A DNA stretch of 64,000 bases from Sphingosinicella soli. Lineage in GTDB: Bacteria > Pseudomonadota > Alphaproteobacteria > Sphingomonadales > Sphingomonadaceae. Under the pieces are notes generated by a model that had not been told where the DNA came from, did no database searches, and saw nothing but the letters and a program-made list of their open reading frames with translations. This document shows positions 1-8,107 of the stretch, one piece after another. The position numbers were made by a program, and so were the translations under genes. Location: assembly GCF_014199685.1 (NCBI RefSeq), contig NZ_JACHNZ010000016.1:1-64000 (forward strand). The letters are read 5' to 3'. The first letter of the stretch is position 1; the number at the start of each line of letters is the position of its first letter.

Positions 1-34
1 GGCTCCGCTTCGCAGGCCATTGCTCAACCCGCGC

Positions 35-321
35 TCATGCGCAACAAAGCTGCCGGACTCTAATCCGTGCTGGTGGAAACCAGGGGGTCACGTCAAGCCG
101 AGTGAAGAATTTATGTCGGCATGATAATTCAGATACATGACGAAACCGGAGAGTACGAAAAACATATCCACGGCGAGATCGCCGTTCTTCAGGAAACCAA
201 AGACTCCGCCGGATACATAAGGCTCGAGAACGGACCGGGTGTGATAAAGGACGACCCACCAGGCAGCGAGACCCCGCAAACTCGTCAGCGCGTCCAGTTG
301 GAATCCGCGTTGCTCCGTCAT
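35..321 (-). pseudogene. Decayed N-terminal fragment of an acyltransferase-3 (OafA/YrhL-type) membrane protein
   Basis: The first 77 codons (321 down to 88) read like the start of an acyltransferase-3 family protein: LTSLRGLAAWWVVLYH, then DMFFVLSGFVMYLNYH, the usual first two membrane helices. Family members are about 350-400 residues, but this frame stops at 88. A second frame continues to 35 with ARIRVRQLC, which resembles the family's ARxARVxPLH motif, so a frameshift near 90 followed by decay is likely. The start codon overlaps the stop of the upstream exported-protein gene (ATGA), so it was probably once translated as part of that operon. An intact gene would have O-acylated sugars at the inner membrane. 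Confidence 0.6.
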
Positions 322-2087
322 CGCGCGCGCGCATCAGAAATTGTGGAGAAGTCTATAGCCGAATGCTTCCATGACAGTATGCCCACATAGCGCCAGACAC
401 GCGTGGCATCACGCGCACGCTCAGTGCGGGAAATGGCATCTTCGAGGCCGCCCACGCGTGCTATCCAACCCCGTGAAAGCGCATCACGTGCCAGCTTCAT
501 GGCCCAGTATCCGCGCAACACCGTGTGCGGGCTTGCGTCATTGAAATTTTCAACCGGATGGGCGCTGTTGCCGTTTACCCACGCAATGAAGGACGCCCTG
601 TCACGATACGGCATGGCCCCTTTGACGAGGATGGGGAACCCGCTTCCCGAACCGGTGCCATAGACGCCCCGCGCGCCTCCGATCGCGCCGAACCGAAGCA
701 CGAAGTTTTCAGCAATCCGATGGAGAAGATCAGGGTATCCTGCGGACGCCCAGAGATAGGCCGCTTCCGGGCCGTATATCTGAATCATGAAATTGGAGTA
801 GGCATTGTCATCATTGCTGTCGATGCCGCGGAAAATTGAGACAGAGCGGTTCTGAACAGAGCGAGACGCATCCATTCGAGCGAGTTGCGTTTTCCAGCCG
901 GCCCACATGTCCGCATTCATTTTCTCGGCGCGCGCCTTCGGCCAGAACAGATTTCCTTTTTCGGTCGAGACATTCGCAGCGATATCGCGCAGCTTCCACA
1001 TTGCCGAGAATTGATTGAGCGTCGTGCGCTGATAGCTGAAGCGCGGCAGATAGCGCCCTGCGCTGCGCTGGTAATTGCTGGCAAGCGCATAGGCCATGAT
1101 GGCTTGCTGCAAGATCGCCGCGCGAGGATCCCCCGTCGCCAGCCAGTACGCGTATCCGTGATTGAAAAGATGCGCCTCGTCGCGGCGATGGCTGTAAACC
1201 TTGCCGGCCTCCGCTGTAATTTCGGCGAGATAGGGATAATCGGCCGGGGCCGTCCACTTGCCTTCGTCGCCGTAATCATCCCCGCCCTTCACGGTCCCCT
1301 CGTTGGCGTAAGGCGCATCGCCGGGCAGCGGGATCTGAGGATCCCGCATCTGATGATGCCGATCCGACCAGATCACCAGGTTGGGAAGACTCAATCCGTA
1401 AAGCACCTCGACGCGCGCGCGCGCTGCAGCCGAAGCGAACATCTTTCCGTCGCGTCGCAGCGCAGCCGCGATCATCCGCGCATCGGTTTCCGAGAGGAAC
1501 CCGCGTGACGACCCCGCCTCGCCCGCCTGCCCCGACACGATTCCGATGGCGTTCTTCGATGCCGAGCGCCCGTAAATACGGTCAGGGCGATAGCGATCGA
1601 CCGCAGGCTCCTTGCGGTTGCGCGGGGACGGAAATCCATCGAACGCGCGCGGTGCATACGGCAGCACGCGCATGGCCTTCACCGCATCGGCAAGACGCGC
1701 CATGCTCGGCGCAACGGGCTCGCCCGTATCGGCGCATTTCATGGAGCCGGGGAGCACCGAGATCGGCTGCACCGATCCGTCGACCACGACCGCATAGCGA
1801 CGCTCCTCGATCGCACCGCCGCCATCGGGAGCACGAACGATGCACACCGAATACCATCCGGGTTTCGAACGGTACGTGAAGAGATAGGCGCGGCCTTCCG
1901 CCACGCGGCCAAGGTCGGCGACCGGCCATTCCCCACTCGGCGTGCGCAGCACATCCAGCGGAGCGGCCCGGGCGGCCTTGCCATCGATGGCAAACCGCGT
2001 CGCGGCATCAGCCGATGGTGTTTCCCAACCGATCATGGCTGCAAGACCAATCAGCGCATGGACGCAGCGTTGCCGGTAAAACGTCAT
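318..2087 (-). CDS. Exported protein of unknown function, paralogue of the upstream lipoprotein
   Basis: This is a 589-residue protein with an N-terminal signal peptide (about residues 1-28, ending near ADAA) and no lipobox or Thr-Pro linker. It aligns over almost its whole length with the product of the preceding gene. Shared blocks include DEAHLFNHGYAYWLATGDPR, SIFRGID, YSNFMIQ, YGPEAAYL, RGVYG-G-GSGF and LRxYWAxKLA. The helix-rich pattern recalls (alpha/alpha) toroid enzymes such as polysaccharide lyases, but I see no catalytic signature I can name, so the function is unknown. It lies 54 bp after its paralogue and overlaps the acyltransferase remnant by 4 bp, pointing to one operon and perhaps a cell-surface glycan role (inference only). 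Confidence 0.8.
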   Translation of the reverse strand: MTFYRQRCVHALIGLAAMIGWETPSADAATRFAIDGKAARAAPLDVLRTPSGEWPVADLGRVAEGRAYLFTYRSKPGWYSVCIVRAPDGGGAIEERRYAVVVDGSVQPISVLPGSMKCADTGEPVAPSMARLADAVKAMRVLPYAPRAFDGFPSPRNRKEPAVDRYRPDRIYGRSASKNAIGIVSGQAGEAGSSRGFLSETDARMIAAALRRDGKMFASAAARARVEVLYGLSLPNLVIWSDRHHQMRDPQIPLPGDAPYANEGTVKGGDDYGDEGKWTAPADYPYLAEITAEAGKVYSHRRDEAHLFNHGYAYWLATGDPRAAILQQAIMAYALASNYQRSAGRYLPRFSYQRTTLNQFSAMWKLRDIAANVSTEKGNLFWPKARAEKMNADMWAGWKTQLARMDASRSVQNRSVSIFRGIDSNDDNAYSNFMIQIYGPEAAYLWASAGYPDLLHRIAENFVLRFGAIGGARGVYGTGSGSGFPILVKGAMPYRDRASFIAWVNGNSAHPVENFNDASPHTVLRGYWAMKLARDALSRGWIARVGGLEDAISRTERARDATRVWRYVGILSWKHSAIDFSTISDARAR

Positions 2088-2141
2088 GAAGAAGTTCTGG
2101 CACCTTGCCCCGGATGGAGCAAGGTACCGGAGAGCCCAAAC

Positions 2142-4193
2142 CTAGAAGTTCACCGCCGCGTGCTTCCAGCCGACGACGCCCAGATCCTTGTTGGGAGCCG
2201 TCTTTGCCCGCGCGGTTTCGATTTTGGAGATGGCATCGTCGAGACCGGGGACCGCGGCCAGCCATCCACGCTTGACGGCATCCTGGGCGAGTTTCAGCGA
2301 CCAATAAGCGCGCTGCACGGTGTGCTGGGCGGAACCATCGAAATTATCGGTCGGCAAGGTGTTGCCCGCGTTCGTCCACGTGATGAAGCTGTTCGTATCC
2401 GTATAGGGCAGCACGGCGCCTTCGAGGATCTGGAAACCCGATCCCGTACCCTTGCCGTAGACACCGCGCGTTCCGCCGATCTTGCCGAAACGCAGCACCA
2501 TGTTTTCGGCAATGCGCTTCAGCATCGCCGGCTCGCCCTTGGACGCGAACAGATAGGCCGCTTCCGGGCCATAGGCCTGGATCATGAAGTTGGAGTACGC
2601 CGAATCCTGATTGAGATCGATACCGCGAAAGATCGAAGACGAACGCTGGTGGGCCGAAGTGCCCGCGTCCATCGACGCGAGCTGCGATTTCCAGTCGGCG
2701 AAGACATCATCGACCATCTTCTGCGCGCGCGCCTTGGGCCACAGGATGTTGCCATTCGAACTGCTCGCGTTCTCCGCAACGTCCTGAAGTTTCCACATCG
2801 CCGACCAGACGTTCATCGTCGTGCGCTGATAGCCGAACCGCGTGCGGTAGCTGCCATCGGCATAGGAACCCTGAAAGATGCTGGCGAGCGCGTAGGCGGC
2901 AATCGCCTGTTGCAGGATCGCCGCGCGCGGATCGCCCGTGGCCAGCCAGTAGGCATAGCCGTGGTTGAACAGGTGCGCCTCGTCGCGTCCGTGCGAATAG
3001 CAGGCGCCGCCGGTGGCGCCGATCTGGCTGAGCCAGGGATAATCCGTGGGGGCGCACCATTCGCCTTCGTCTCCGAGCTGGTCCGCTTTGCTGCTGGTGC
3101 CCTCGTTGACGTAGGGCTTGTCGCCGCTGAGCGGAATCTGCGGATCGCGCAGGAGATTGTGGTTTTCCGACCAGATCGCGAGGTTCGGCAGGCCGAGGCC
3201 GTAGAGCGTCTGGATGCGGTTTTGCTGGGCGGCATCGTTGAAGACCGCGCTGTTGCCCGCGATCGCCGCAGCGATCATCACGGCATCGTCGCCGGAAATG
3301 AACCCGCGTGACGATCCGTATTCGCCGCCCGCGCCCGTGACGGCATAGGCGATCGCATTGTTCATGCCCGAACGGCCGTAGATGCGCCCGGGGACGTAGC
3401 CGATCTTGTTCTCGGTCGTGCGCTCCGTCGCGAGAGTTGGCGATTTCGACCAGCCGTCGAAGGCTGCGCTCGAATAGGGAAGCACGCGCTTGGCGGTTAC
3501 CGCGGCGCGGAGCCGCTCCATCGACGGCGCGACCGGCTCTCCGTTGTCGATGCACTTCATGCTGCCGTTCAGCACCGAGAGCCCGACCTCGACGCCGTTC
3601 ACCGACAGCGCATAGTTGCGCTCGCCGACCGACGTGTCGCTCGGCACCGCATAGCGCACGATGCAGACGCTCCACCATGTCGGGCGGCTGGATAGGCCGA
3701 ACTTGTAGGCGCGGCCGCCGCTGACCGGGCCGAGATCGCTGACCGGCCATGTGCCCGTGGGCGTGGTGATCGTATCCATCGCCTTCGCCACGAGGCTCTG
3801 GCCCGCGAGCGAAACCGTGACCGGGCCGGCAGGCATCGCCGGATCGGCCGGCGGCGGTGTGGGCGTTGGAGTCGGCGTTGGCGTTGGCGTTGGCGTGGGA
3901 GTCGGTGTCGGTGTCGGTGTCGGTGTGGGAGTAGGCGTCGGAGTGGGAGTGGGAGTCGGCGTTGGTGTGGGAGTCGGCGTCGGGGTTGGCGTCGGCGTGG
4001 GAGTCGGCGTTGGCGTCGGGGACGGATCCGACGGCGCGGGTGTCACCGAAGCGGGCGGCGTTACGGTGGCCCCCGCGTCGGTTTGCGTGCCGCTCGATCC
4101 GCCGCCGCCGCAAGCCGAGAGAAGAATGAAAGCCGATACGAAAGCGACAGAGTGACCCCGGCCGCGCAGATGCCCAGCAGAAAATGTGTTCAT
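2142..4193 (-). CDS. Lipoprotein of unknown function with a long Thr-Pro linker, first copy of a tandem pair
   Basis: The protein has about 683 residues. I chose the ATG at 4193 over a TTG at 4202 because a G-rich ribosome site precedes it. A signal peptide ends in the lipobox LLSAC followed by GGGGSS, a typical lipoprotein tether. Next come about 27 Thr-Pro dipeptides and then a domain of about 560 residues matching the downstream gene. The layout suggests a membrane-anchored domain held away from the membrane by a stiff linker. The globular part has NEGT, DEGEW and RDEAHLFNHGYAYWL motifs and four or more cysteines, but no family I recognise. Substrate and activity are unknown. Confidence 0.8.
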   Translation of the reverse strand: MNTFSAGHLRGRGHSVAFVSAFILLSACGGGGSSGTQTDAGATVTPPASVTPAPSDPSPTPTPTPTPTPTPTPTPTPTPTPTPTPTPTPTPTPTPTPTPTPTPTPTPTPTPTPPPADPAMPAGPVTVSLAGQSLVAKAMDTITTPTGTWPVSDLGPVSGGRAYKFGLSSRPTWWSVCIVRYAVPSDTSVGERNYALSVNGVEVGLSVLNGSMKCIDNGEPVAPSMERLRAAVTAKRVLPYSSAAFDGWSKSPTLATERTTENKIGYVPGRIYGRSGMNNAIAYAVTGAGGEYGSSRGFISGDDAVMIAAAIAGNSAVFNDAAQQNRIQTLYGLGLPNLAIWSENHNLLRDPQIPLSGDKPYVNEGTSSKADQLGDEGEWCAPTDYPWLSQIGATGGACYSHGRDEAHLFNHGYAYWLATGDPRAAILQQAIAAYALASIFQGSYADGSYRTRFGYQRTTMNVWSAMWKLQDVAENASSSNGNILWPKARAQKMVDDVFADWKSQLASMDAGTSAHQRSSSIFRGIDLNQDSAYSNFMIQAYGPEAAYLFASKGEPAMLKRIAENMVLRFGKIGGTRGVYGKGTGSGFQILEGAVLPYTDTNSFITWTNAGNTLPTDNFDGSAQHTVQRAYWSLKLAQDAVKRGWLAAVPGLDDAISKIETARAKTAPNKDLGVVGWKHAAVNF
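3857..4020. repeat. Hexanucleotide tandem repeat encoding the Thr-Pro linker
   Basis: About 27 units of a degenerate hexamer (GTxGGx on the plus strand, reading Thr-Pro on the minus strand) lie inside the lipoprotein gene. Third-position variation shows that selection kept the amino acids rather than an exact DNA repeat. Slippage here would change linker length in steps of two residues without a frameshift. Confidence 0.9.
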
Positions 4194-4384
4194 TGACCCC
4201 AACGACCCCTCGTTGTGACCGCAAAATTGCGGATTTGAGGGGATTCTTGGGTGCCAACTCTAAACAAATGCCTAATACATCAAGTGTCGTGCGGCACTTT
4301 GATGGTTAAGACAGCCGAAGTGATTGTAATTACGGCAACGAAATGTTGGTTAACACTTCATTAGGTTTTGGCTTCAACATTTCG

Positions 4385-4975
4385 TCAACGAAGATTGGTC
4401 GCAGCAAAAGCCCAATTGATCGTATTGGTTAAGAATATGTCTACAAAATCGGGCCGGGCGTTCTGGTAATCGAGATAATATGCGTGCTCCCACACGTCGA
4501 GCGTGAGCAGCGGATTCAGCCCTTCGTGAACCAGCGCCGAATCGGCGTCGTGCGTGGACATGATCTTCAGACCGTCGCCATCCTGGCACAGCCACGCCCA
4601 GCCGCTGCCGAAATGCCCGGTCGACTCGGCCTTGAAGGCGTCGTGAAACCCCTCGAGCCCGCCGAAGGCGGAATCGACCAGTGCCTTCATCCGGCCTTCC
4701 GGGCCTGTCTTCTCCGGGGAAAGCGAATTCCAGAAGAACGTGTGGTTCCACGCCTGGGCGGCGTTGTTGAACAGGCCCTGATCGCCCTTCGCCTTCGCGG
4801 CGCGGACGATCTCCTCCAGCGGCTTGCCGTCGAGCGGGGTTCCGGCGATCGCCGCATTCGTCTTGTCGACATAGGCCTTGTGGTGCTTGCCGTGATGATA
4901 ATCGAGCGTCCGGGCGGACATGTGCGGCTCCAGCGCATCGCTGGCGAACGGCAGGGCGGGAAGTTCAATAGGCAT
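4385..4975 (-). CDS. sodB: Superoxide dismutase, Fe type
   Basis: This 196-residue cytoplasmic enzyme converts superoxide to oxygen and hydrogen peroxide. It begins like E. coli SodB (ELPALPFASDALEPHMSA) and keeps the four metal ligands: His27, the His of AQAWNHTFFW, and the Asp and His of DVWEHAYYLDY. The Gln in NNAAQAWNH and the GSGWAWL motif favour iron over manganese. There is no signal peptide. A good ribosome site (GAGGA) precedes the ATG. It is monocistronic, between the lipoprotein gene and pspF. A second, exported SOD-family gene lies at 47.9 kb. Confidence 0.95.
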   Translation of the reverse strand: MPIELPALPFASDALEPHMSARTLDYHHGKHHKAYVDKTNAAIAGTPLDGKPLEEIVRAAKAKGDQGLFNNAAQAWNHTFFWNSLSPEKTGPEGRMKALVDSAFGGLEGFHDAFKAESTGHFGSGWAWLCQDGDGLKIMSTHDADSALVHEGLNPLLTLDVWEHAYYLDYQNARPDFVDIFLTNTINWAFAATNLR

Positions 4976-5059
4976 CGATGATCCTCGTTATGAATGCGCG
5001 GGGGTTTGTGGACCAACGCAGAGCGCCGCGCGAGGTTGCGGGCGAACATGCGGGGTGTG

Positions 5060-6109
5060 TCAGGATGCCGCGCGGTTCAGAAGCCCGTGGCGGCGCATGC
5101 AGTGGCGCAATTGATCGTATGTCACCGAAAGCGCGACAGCCGCAGCACGCTGGTTGTAGCGGCAGGTTTCCAGCGTGCCGACCAGAATATCGCGTTCATA
5201 TTCCGCGACCGCCGCGCGCAGGTCGCTCACCGCGGCGCGCCTTTCGGCAGCCGCCACCGCAACGGTCGCTGCCGCTTCCACCGCTTTGGGCGCCGCATCT
5301 GGGGCCACGATCGAACCGCGCGGCCGCCAGGGCGAATCGAACGGATCGAACTGCAACGCATCCACCGGCGTCGACGGGTCTCCCCAGCGGTACAGCGCGC
5401 GCTCCACGACGTTCTTGAGCTCGCGGACGTTGCCCGGCCAGTCGTGGGCGCGCAGATTCTGGCGCGCTTCGCGGCTGAAACCGGGAAAATCCGGCCATGA
5501 CAGCTCCACGGACATGCGCCGCGCGAAATGGTTGGCAAGCTCCATGATGTCATCGGAACGCGCGCGCAGCGGCGGCAGCGTGATAACCTCGAACGAGAGC
5601 CGGTCGAGCAGATCGGCGCGGAAACGCCCCTTTTCCACAAGTCCCGGCAAATCCTCGTTGGTCGCGCCGACGATGCGCACATCGACGGAAAGCGGCCGGT
5701 TCGCGCCGAGCCGCGTCAGTTCGCCGTATTCGACGACGCGCAGCAGCCGCTCCTGCGCGGCGGAAGACAGCGTGCCCACCTCGTCGAGGAAAAGCGTGCC
5801 GCCGTCGGCTTCCTCGAACCGCCCGCGCCGGGTCGAAACCGCGCCGGTAAACGCGCCGGCCTCGTAACCGAAAAGCTCGGCATCGATCAGGGCCTCGGAC
5901 ATGGCCGCGCAGTTCATGGGAATGAACGGCTCCTCCCAGCGCGGGCTCAGCCGGTGCAGCCGCTCCGCGACCATCTCCTTGCCCGTTCCGCGCTCGCCGA
6001 TGACGAGCACGGGCCGGTTGAGCGCCGCAGCCAGACTCGCCCGCTCGATCGCATCGAGCAGCTGGGTCGATTGGCCGACAAGAGTCGCTGAGTCTTTCAT
6101 CGCCAACAC
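5060..6109 (-). CDS. pspF: Sigma-54-dependent activator of the phage-shock operon
   Basis: A bacterial enhancer-binding protein of 349 residues with no receiver domain, as in PspF. The AAA+ domain shows Walker A GERGTGKE (38-45), the sigma-54 contact loop GAFTGA (85-90) and Walker B GGTLFLDE (103-110). A Fis-type helix-turn-helix lies near the C-terminus (NQRAAAVALSVTYDQLRHCM). It is divergent from the psp genes and faces a sigma-54 promoter, the classical arrangement in which PspA inhibits PspF until membrane stress. The start is uncertain: GTG at 6109 or ATG at 6100, neither with a strong ribosome site. An Ala/Val-rich linker of about 30 residues precedes the DNA-binding domain. Confidence 0.93.
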   Translation of the reverse strand: MLAMKDSATLVGQSTQLLDAIERASLAAALNRPVLVIGERGTGKEMVAERLHRLSPRWEEPFIPMNCAAMSEALIDAELFGYEAGAFTGAVSTRRGRFEEADGGTLFLDEVGTLSSAAQERLLRVVEYGELTRLGANRPLSVDVRIVGATNEDLPGLVEKGRFRADLLDRLSFEVITLPPLRARSDDIMELANHFARRMSVELSWPDFPGFSREARQNLRAHDWPGNVRELKNVVERALYRWGDPSTPVDALQFDPFDSPWRPRGSIVAPDAAPKAVEAAATVAVAAAERRAAVSDLRAAVAEYERDILVGTLETCRYNQRAAAVALSVTYDQLRHCMRRHGLLNRAAS

Positions 6110-6110
6110 T

Positions 6111-6134
6111 TAGCGAAAAATCCCATATTTTCGC
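6111..6134. promoter_or_regulatory. Candidate upstream activating sequence for PspF
   Basis: An inverted repeat GCGAAAA (6113-6119), 8-bp spacer, TTTTCGC (6128-6134) lies about 90 bp upstream of the sigma-54 promoter, the usual distance for enhancer sites. A further related half site, TTTTGCGAA, follows near 6152. It also sits right at the pspF start, where binding could repress pspF itself. Confidence 0.45.
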
Positions 6135-6221
6135 AATATGCACTTGTGAGATTTTGCGAACTTTTGAAGCGAATTTCCTATAAATCACTGAAAATATGAT
6201 ATTTACTTTGCCGCAGAAAAA

Positions 6222-6238
6222 TTGGCACGCCCCTTGCT
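6222..6238 (+). promoter_or_regulatory. Sigma-54 promoter of the psp operon
   Basis: TTGGCACGCCCCTTGCT matches the -24/-12 consensus TGGCACG-N4-TTGCW exactly, with 10 bp between the invariant GG (6224-6225) and GC (6236-6237). It lies 50 bp upstream of the first gene and opposite pspF. Confidence 0.93.
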
Positions 6239-6288
6239 GAACAGGAAGCAACAGATTTGAAAGCAACAGTTAAACACAGGAGGCATCA

Positions 6289-6465
6289 ATGATCGCACAG
6301 GGCAACACCAACCTTTTCCGGACCTTCTTCTGCACCGTCGGTGCCGTTGCGGTCAGCTCGGTACTGCTTTTCGCCGCAGCGGGCCCCGCTCGCGCCGAAG
6401 CGCCGGCCAAGCTCGCCCAGGTTCAGATGAACACGGTTTCGACGAGCACCCCGATCATCTACTGA
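6289..6465 (+). CDS. Small exported peptide, first gene of the psp operon
   Basis: This 58-codon open frame starts at an ATG with a strong ribosome site (CAGGAGG, 6277-6283) and is the first frame after the sigma-54 promoter. The product has a basic start, a hydrophobic core (AVAVSSVLLFAAAG) and a likely signal-peptidase site after PARA, leaving a mature peptide of about 22 residues beginning EAPAKLAQVQMN and ending TPIIY. It ends 58 bp before pspA. I recognise no family. It could be a secreted or periplasmic stress peptide or a leader. The strong ribosome site and the third-position GC bias support real translation. Confidence 0.65.
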   Translation: MIAQGNTNLFRTFFCTVGAVAVSSVLLFAAAGPARAEAPAKLAQVQMNTVSTSTPIIY

Positions 6466-6523
6466 TCGGTTCGTCGACCGTTGCGCTCCGGCCGCAACCT
6501 TCAATTTCAGGAGTTCTGACCCG

Positions 6524-7195
6524 ATGGGCATTTTTTCGAGGACGCGCGACATCATCGCCGCAAACGTCACCGACCTTCTCGACCGCGCCGAAGATCCGGC
6601 GAAGATGATCCGCATGATCATCATGGAGATGGAAGAGACGCTCGTGGAAGTCCGCGCCTCCGCCGCCCGCACCATCGCGGACCAGAAGGAAATGCGCCGC
6701 ACGATCATGAAGCTGGAGCAGGCGCGGTCGACATGGGCGGAGAAAGCCGAACTCGCGCTGTCGAAGAATCGCGAGGATCTTGCCAAGGCGGCGCTGCTCG
6801 AAAAGCAGAAGATGAGCGGCAATGCCGCGCAGCTGCAGGCCGAGGTTGATCTTCTCGACGAACAGCTTTCGCACTACGAAGGCGACATCCAGAAGCTGGA
6901 AAGCAAACTTCGCGAGGCCCGCACCCGCCAGTCGGGGCTGCTTTCGCGGCTCGAGACGGCGAACAACCGGGTTCGCATGCGCAGCCTGCTGCGCGGCCCC
7001 AAGGTCGATGAAGCCTTTTCGCGCTTCGATGTGCTGGAACGCCGCGTCGATTACGCCGAAGGCCAGGTGGATGCGTTCGGGCTCGGTGAAACGCGGACCC
7101 TGGAGATGCAGATCGCCGATCTGCGCACCGACGACGCCGTCGAGGCCGAACTCGCCGCGATGAAGAGCAAGATGGCTCACAAGCAGGAGGGTTGA
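6524..7195 (+). CDS. pspA: Phage shock protein A
   Basis: This 223-residue PspA/IM30 (bacterial ESCRT-III-like) protein begins MGIFSRTRDIIAANVTDLLD, with the N-terminal amphipathic helix that binds membranes. Next come the EDPAKMIRMIIMEMEETL signature and a long coiled coil to about residue 185. It normally inhibits PspF in resting cells and oligomerises on damaged inner membrane to hold the proton-motive force. Length matches the family. It is followed 3 bp later by pspB, so the two are co-translated. Confidence 0.97.
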   Translation: MGIFSRTRDIIAANVTDLLDRAEDPAKMIRMIIMEMEETLVEVRASAARTIADQKEMRRTIMKLEQARSTWAEKAELALSKNREDLAKAALLEKQKMSGNAAQLQAEVDLLDEQLSHYEGDIQKLESKLREARTRQSGLLSRLETANNRVRMRSLLRGPKVDEAFSRFDVLERRVDYAEGQVDAFGLGETRTLEMQIADLRTDDAVEAELAAMKSKMAHKQEG

Positions 7196-7198
7196 TCG

Positions 7199-7489
7199 AT
7201 GGATGCCGCACTCGTTCCGCTCGTCGCGCTTATTGTCATCTTCATCGGGATGCCGTGGCTGTTCCTGCACTACCGGATGAAATCCAAGCAGAACCGCAGC
7301 CTTTCGATCGAGGATGAACGCATGCTCGACGATCTTCACCAGGCCGCCATGCGGCTTGAGGACCGCTTGCAGACCATCGAGCGCATCATGTCGGCCGACG
7401 ACCCCAACTGGCGTCAGATCTCGGCGGGAAGCCCCGTCGGCGAACGCCCGGACGAAACGCGCACGGCAGAGATCAGGAGGATGAAATGA
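7199..7489 (+). CDS. pspB: Phage shock protein B
   Basis: A 96-residue inner-membrane protein: one N-terminal helix (residues 4-24, VPLVALIVIFIGMPWLFL), a basic stretch, then a coiled coil with the PspB signature RLQTIERIMSADDPNWRQIS from residue 56. PspB passes the stress signal with PspC to PspA-PspF. A C-terminal tail of about 20 residues extends beyond the usual PspB end. The stop overlaps the next start (ATGA at 7486), showing translational coupling. Confidence 0.93.
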   Translation: MDAALVPLVALIVIFIGMPWLFLHYRMKSKQNRSLSIEDERMLDDLHQAAMRLEDRLQTIERIMSADDPNWRQISAGSPVGERPDETRTAEIRRMK

Positions 7490-7677
7490 GTTTCGCGCTC
7501 GACAAGACCAACGCGATGTTTCTGGGCGTCTGCGCCGGCTTCGCCCGGATGACGAATACGGATGCGCTCTGGTGGCGGATCGGCGCGGTGATCGGCACCA
7601 TCGCGGGCTTCGGCCTTCTGCCGATCGTCTACCTGCTGATCGCCTGGCTCGCCCAGCCGCGCACCCACGACGCCTGA
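7486..7677 (+). CDS. Minimal PspC-domain membrane protein
   Basis: The 63-residue product is little more than a PspC domain: a short N-terminus (FALDKTNAMFLGVCAGFARM), the conserved LWWRIGAV, and a C-terminal transmembrane helix (GLLPIVYLLIAWL). It lacks the basic N-terminal tail and the cytoplasmic C-terminal region of the next PspC. The start overlaps the pspB stop by 4 bp. It probably acts as a second PspC-like membrane sensor or partner. Confidence 0.85.
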   Translation: MSFALDKTNAMFLGVCAGFARMTNTDALWWRIGAVIGTIAGFGLLPIVYLLIAWLAQPRTHDA

Positions 7678-7699
7678 TACGACACGACGGGAGAGCCCC

Positions 7700-8077
7700 A
7701 TGTCCAGCCGCACCAAATTCTATCTCAACAAGCGCGAGAAAAAGTGGATGGGCGTGTGCTCCGGCCTCGCGGACTTCACGGGGATCGATGTTCTCTGGTG
7801 GCGCGTCGGCGCCGTTCTGGGCACGATACTGGGCGCGGGCATCCTGCCGATCGCCTATCTGGTGATCGGCCTGATGGCTTCGGACAAGCCTTCGGAATTC
7901 TACAGCGAGAGCGTCGTGGACCAGAAGTTCTGGCAGAAGGTGCGCGTGGCGCCGAGCCGTTCGATCCGCGACGTCCACGCGAGCTTCCGCGATGTAGACC
8001 GCCGGCTCGCGCATATCGAGCGGCATTATACGTCGCAGAACACGCGGCTCGCGAACGAGATCGACAGTCTTCGCTAG
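7700..8077 (+). CDS. pspC: Phage shock protein C
   Basis: A 125-residue PspC: KFYLNKREKKWMGVCSGLAD with LWWRVGAVLG is the PspC domain (about 5-60), including the hydrophobic segment LPIAYLVIGLM. A cytoplasmic or periplasmic tail follows, ending in a coiled coil RLAHIERHYTSQNTRLANEI (from residue 102). That tail closely resembles the C-termini of the next three genes and of PspB. PspC works with PspB to detect membrane stress and release PspF from PspA. Confidence 0.93.
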   Translation: MSSRTKFYLNKREKKWMGVCSGLADFTGIDVLWWRVGAVLGTILGAGILPIAYLVIGLMASDKPSEFYSESVVDQKFWQKVRVAPSRSIRDVHASFRDVDRRLAHIERHYTSQNTRLANEIDSLR

Positions 8078-8107
8078 CGCGGGGACGAGACTGGGGGACC
8101 GTGAACC

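Noticed and set aside
3857-4020. The tandem hexamer as a CRISPR array or DNA-level repeat element
   Set aside because: Units are 6 bp with no spacers, stay in frame, and encode a Thr-Pro linker in a lipoprotein.
7700-8077. The PspC gene as a PspB-PspC fusion because of its coiled-coil tail
   Set aside because: There is only one helix region and a full PspC domain; the tail is a shared module rather than a complete PspB.
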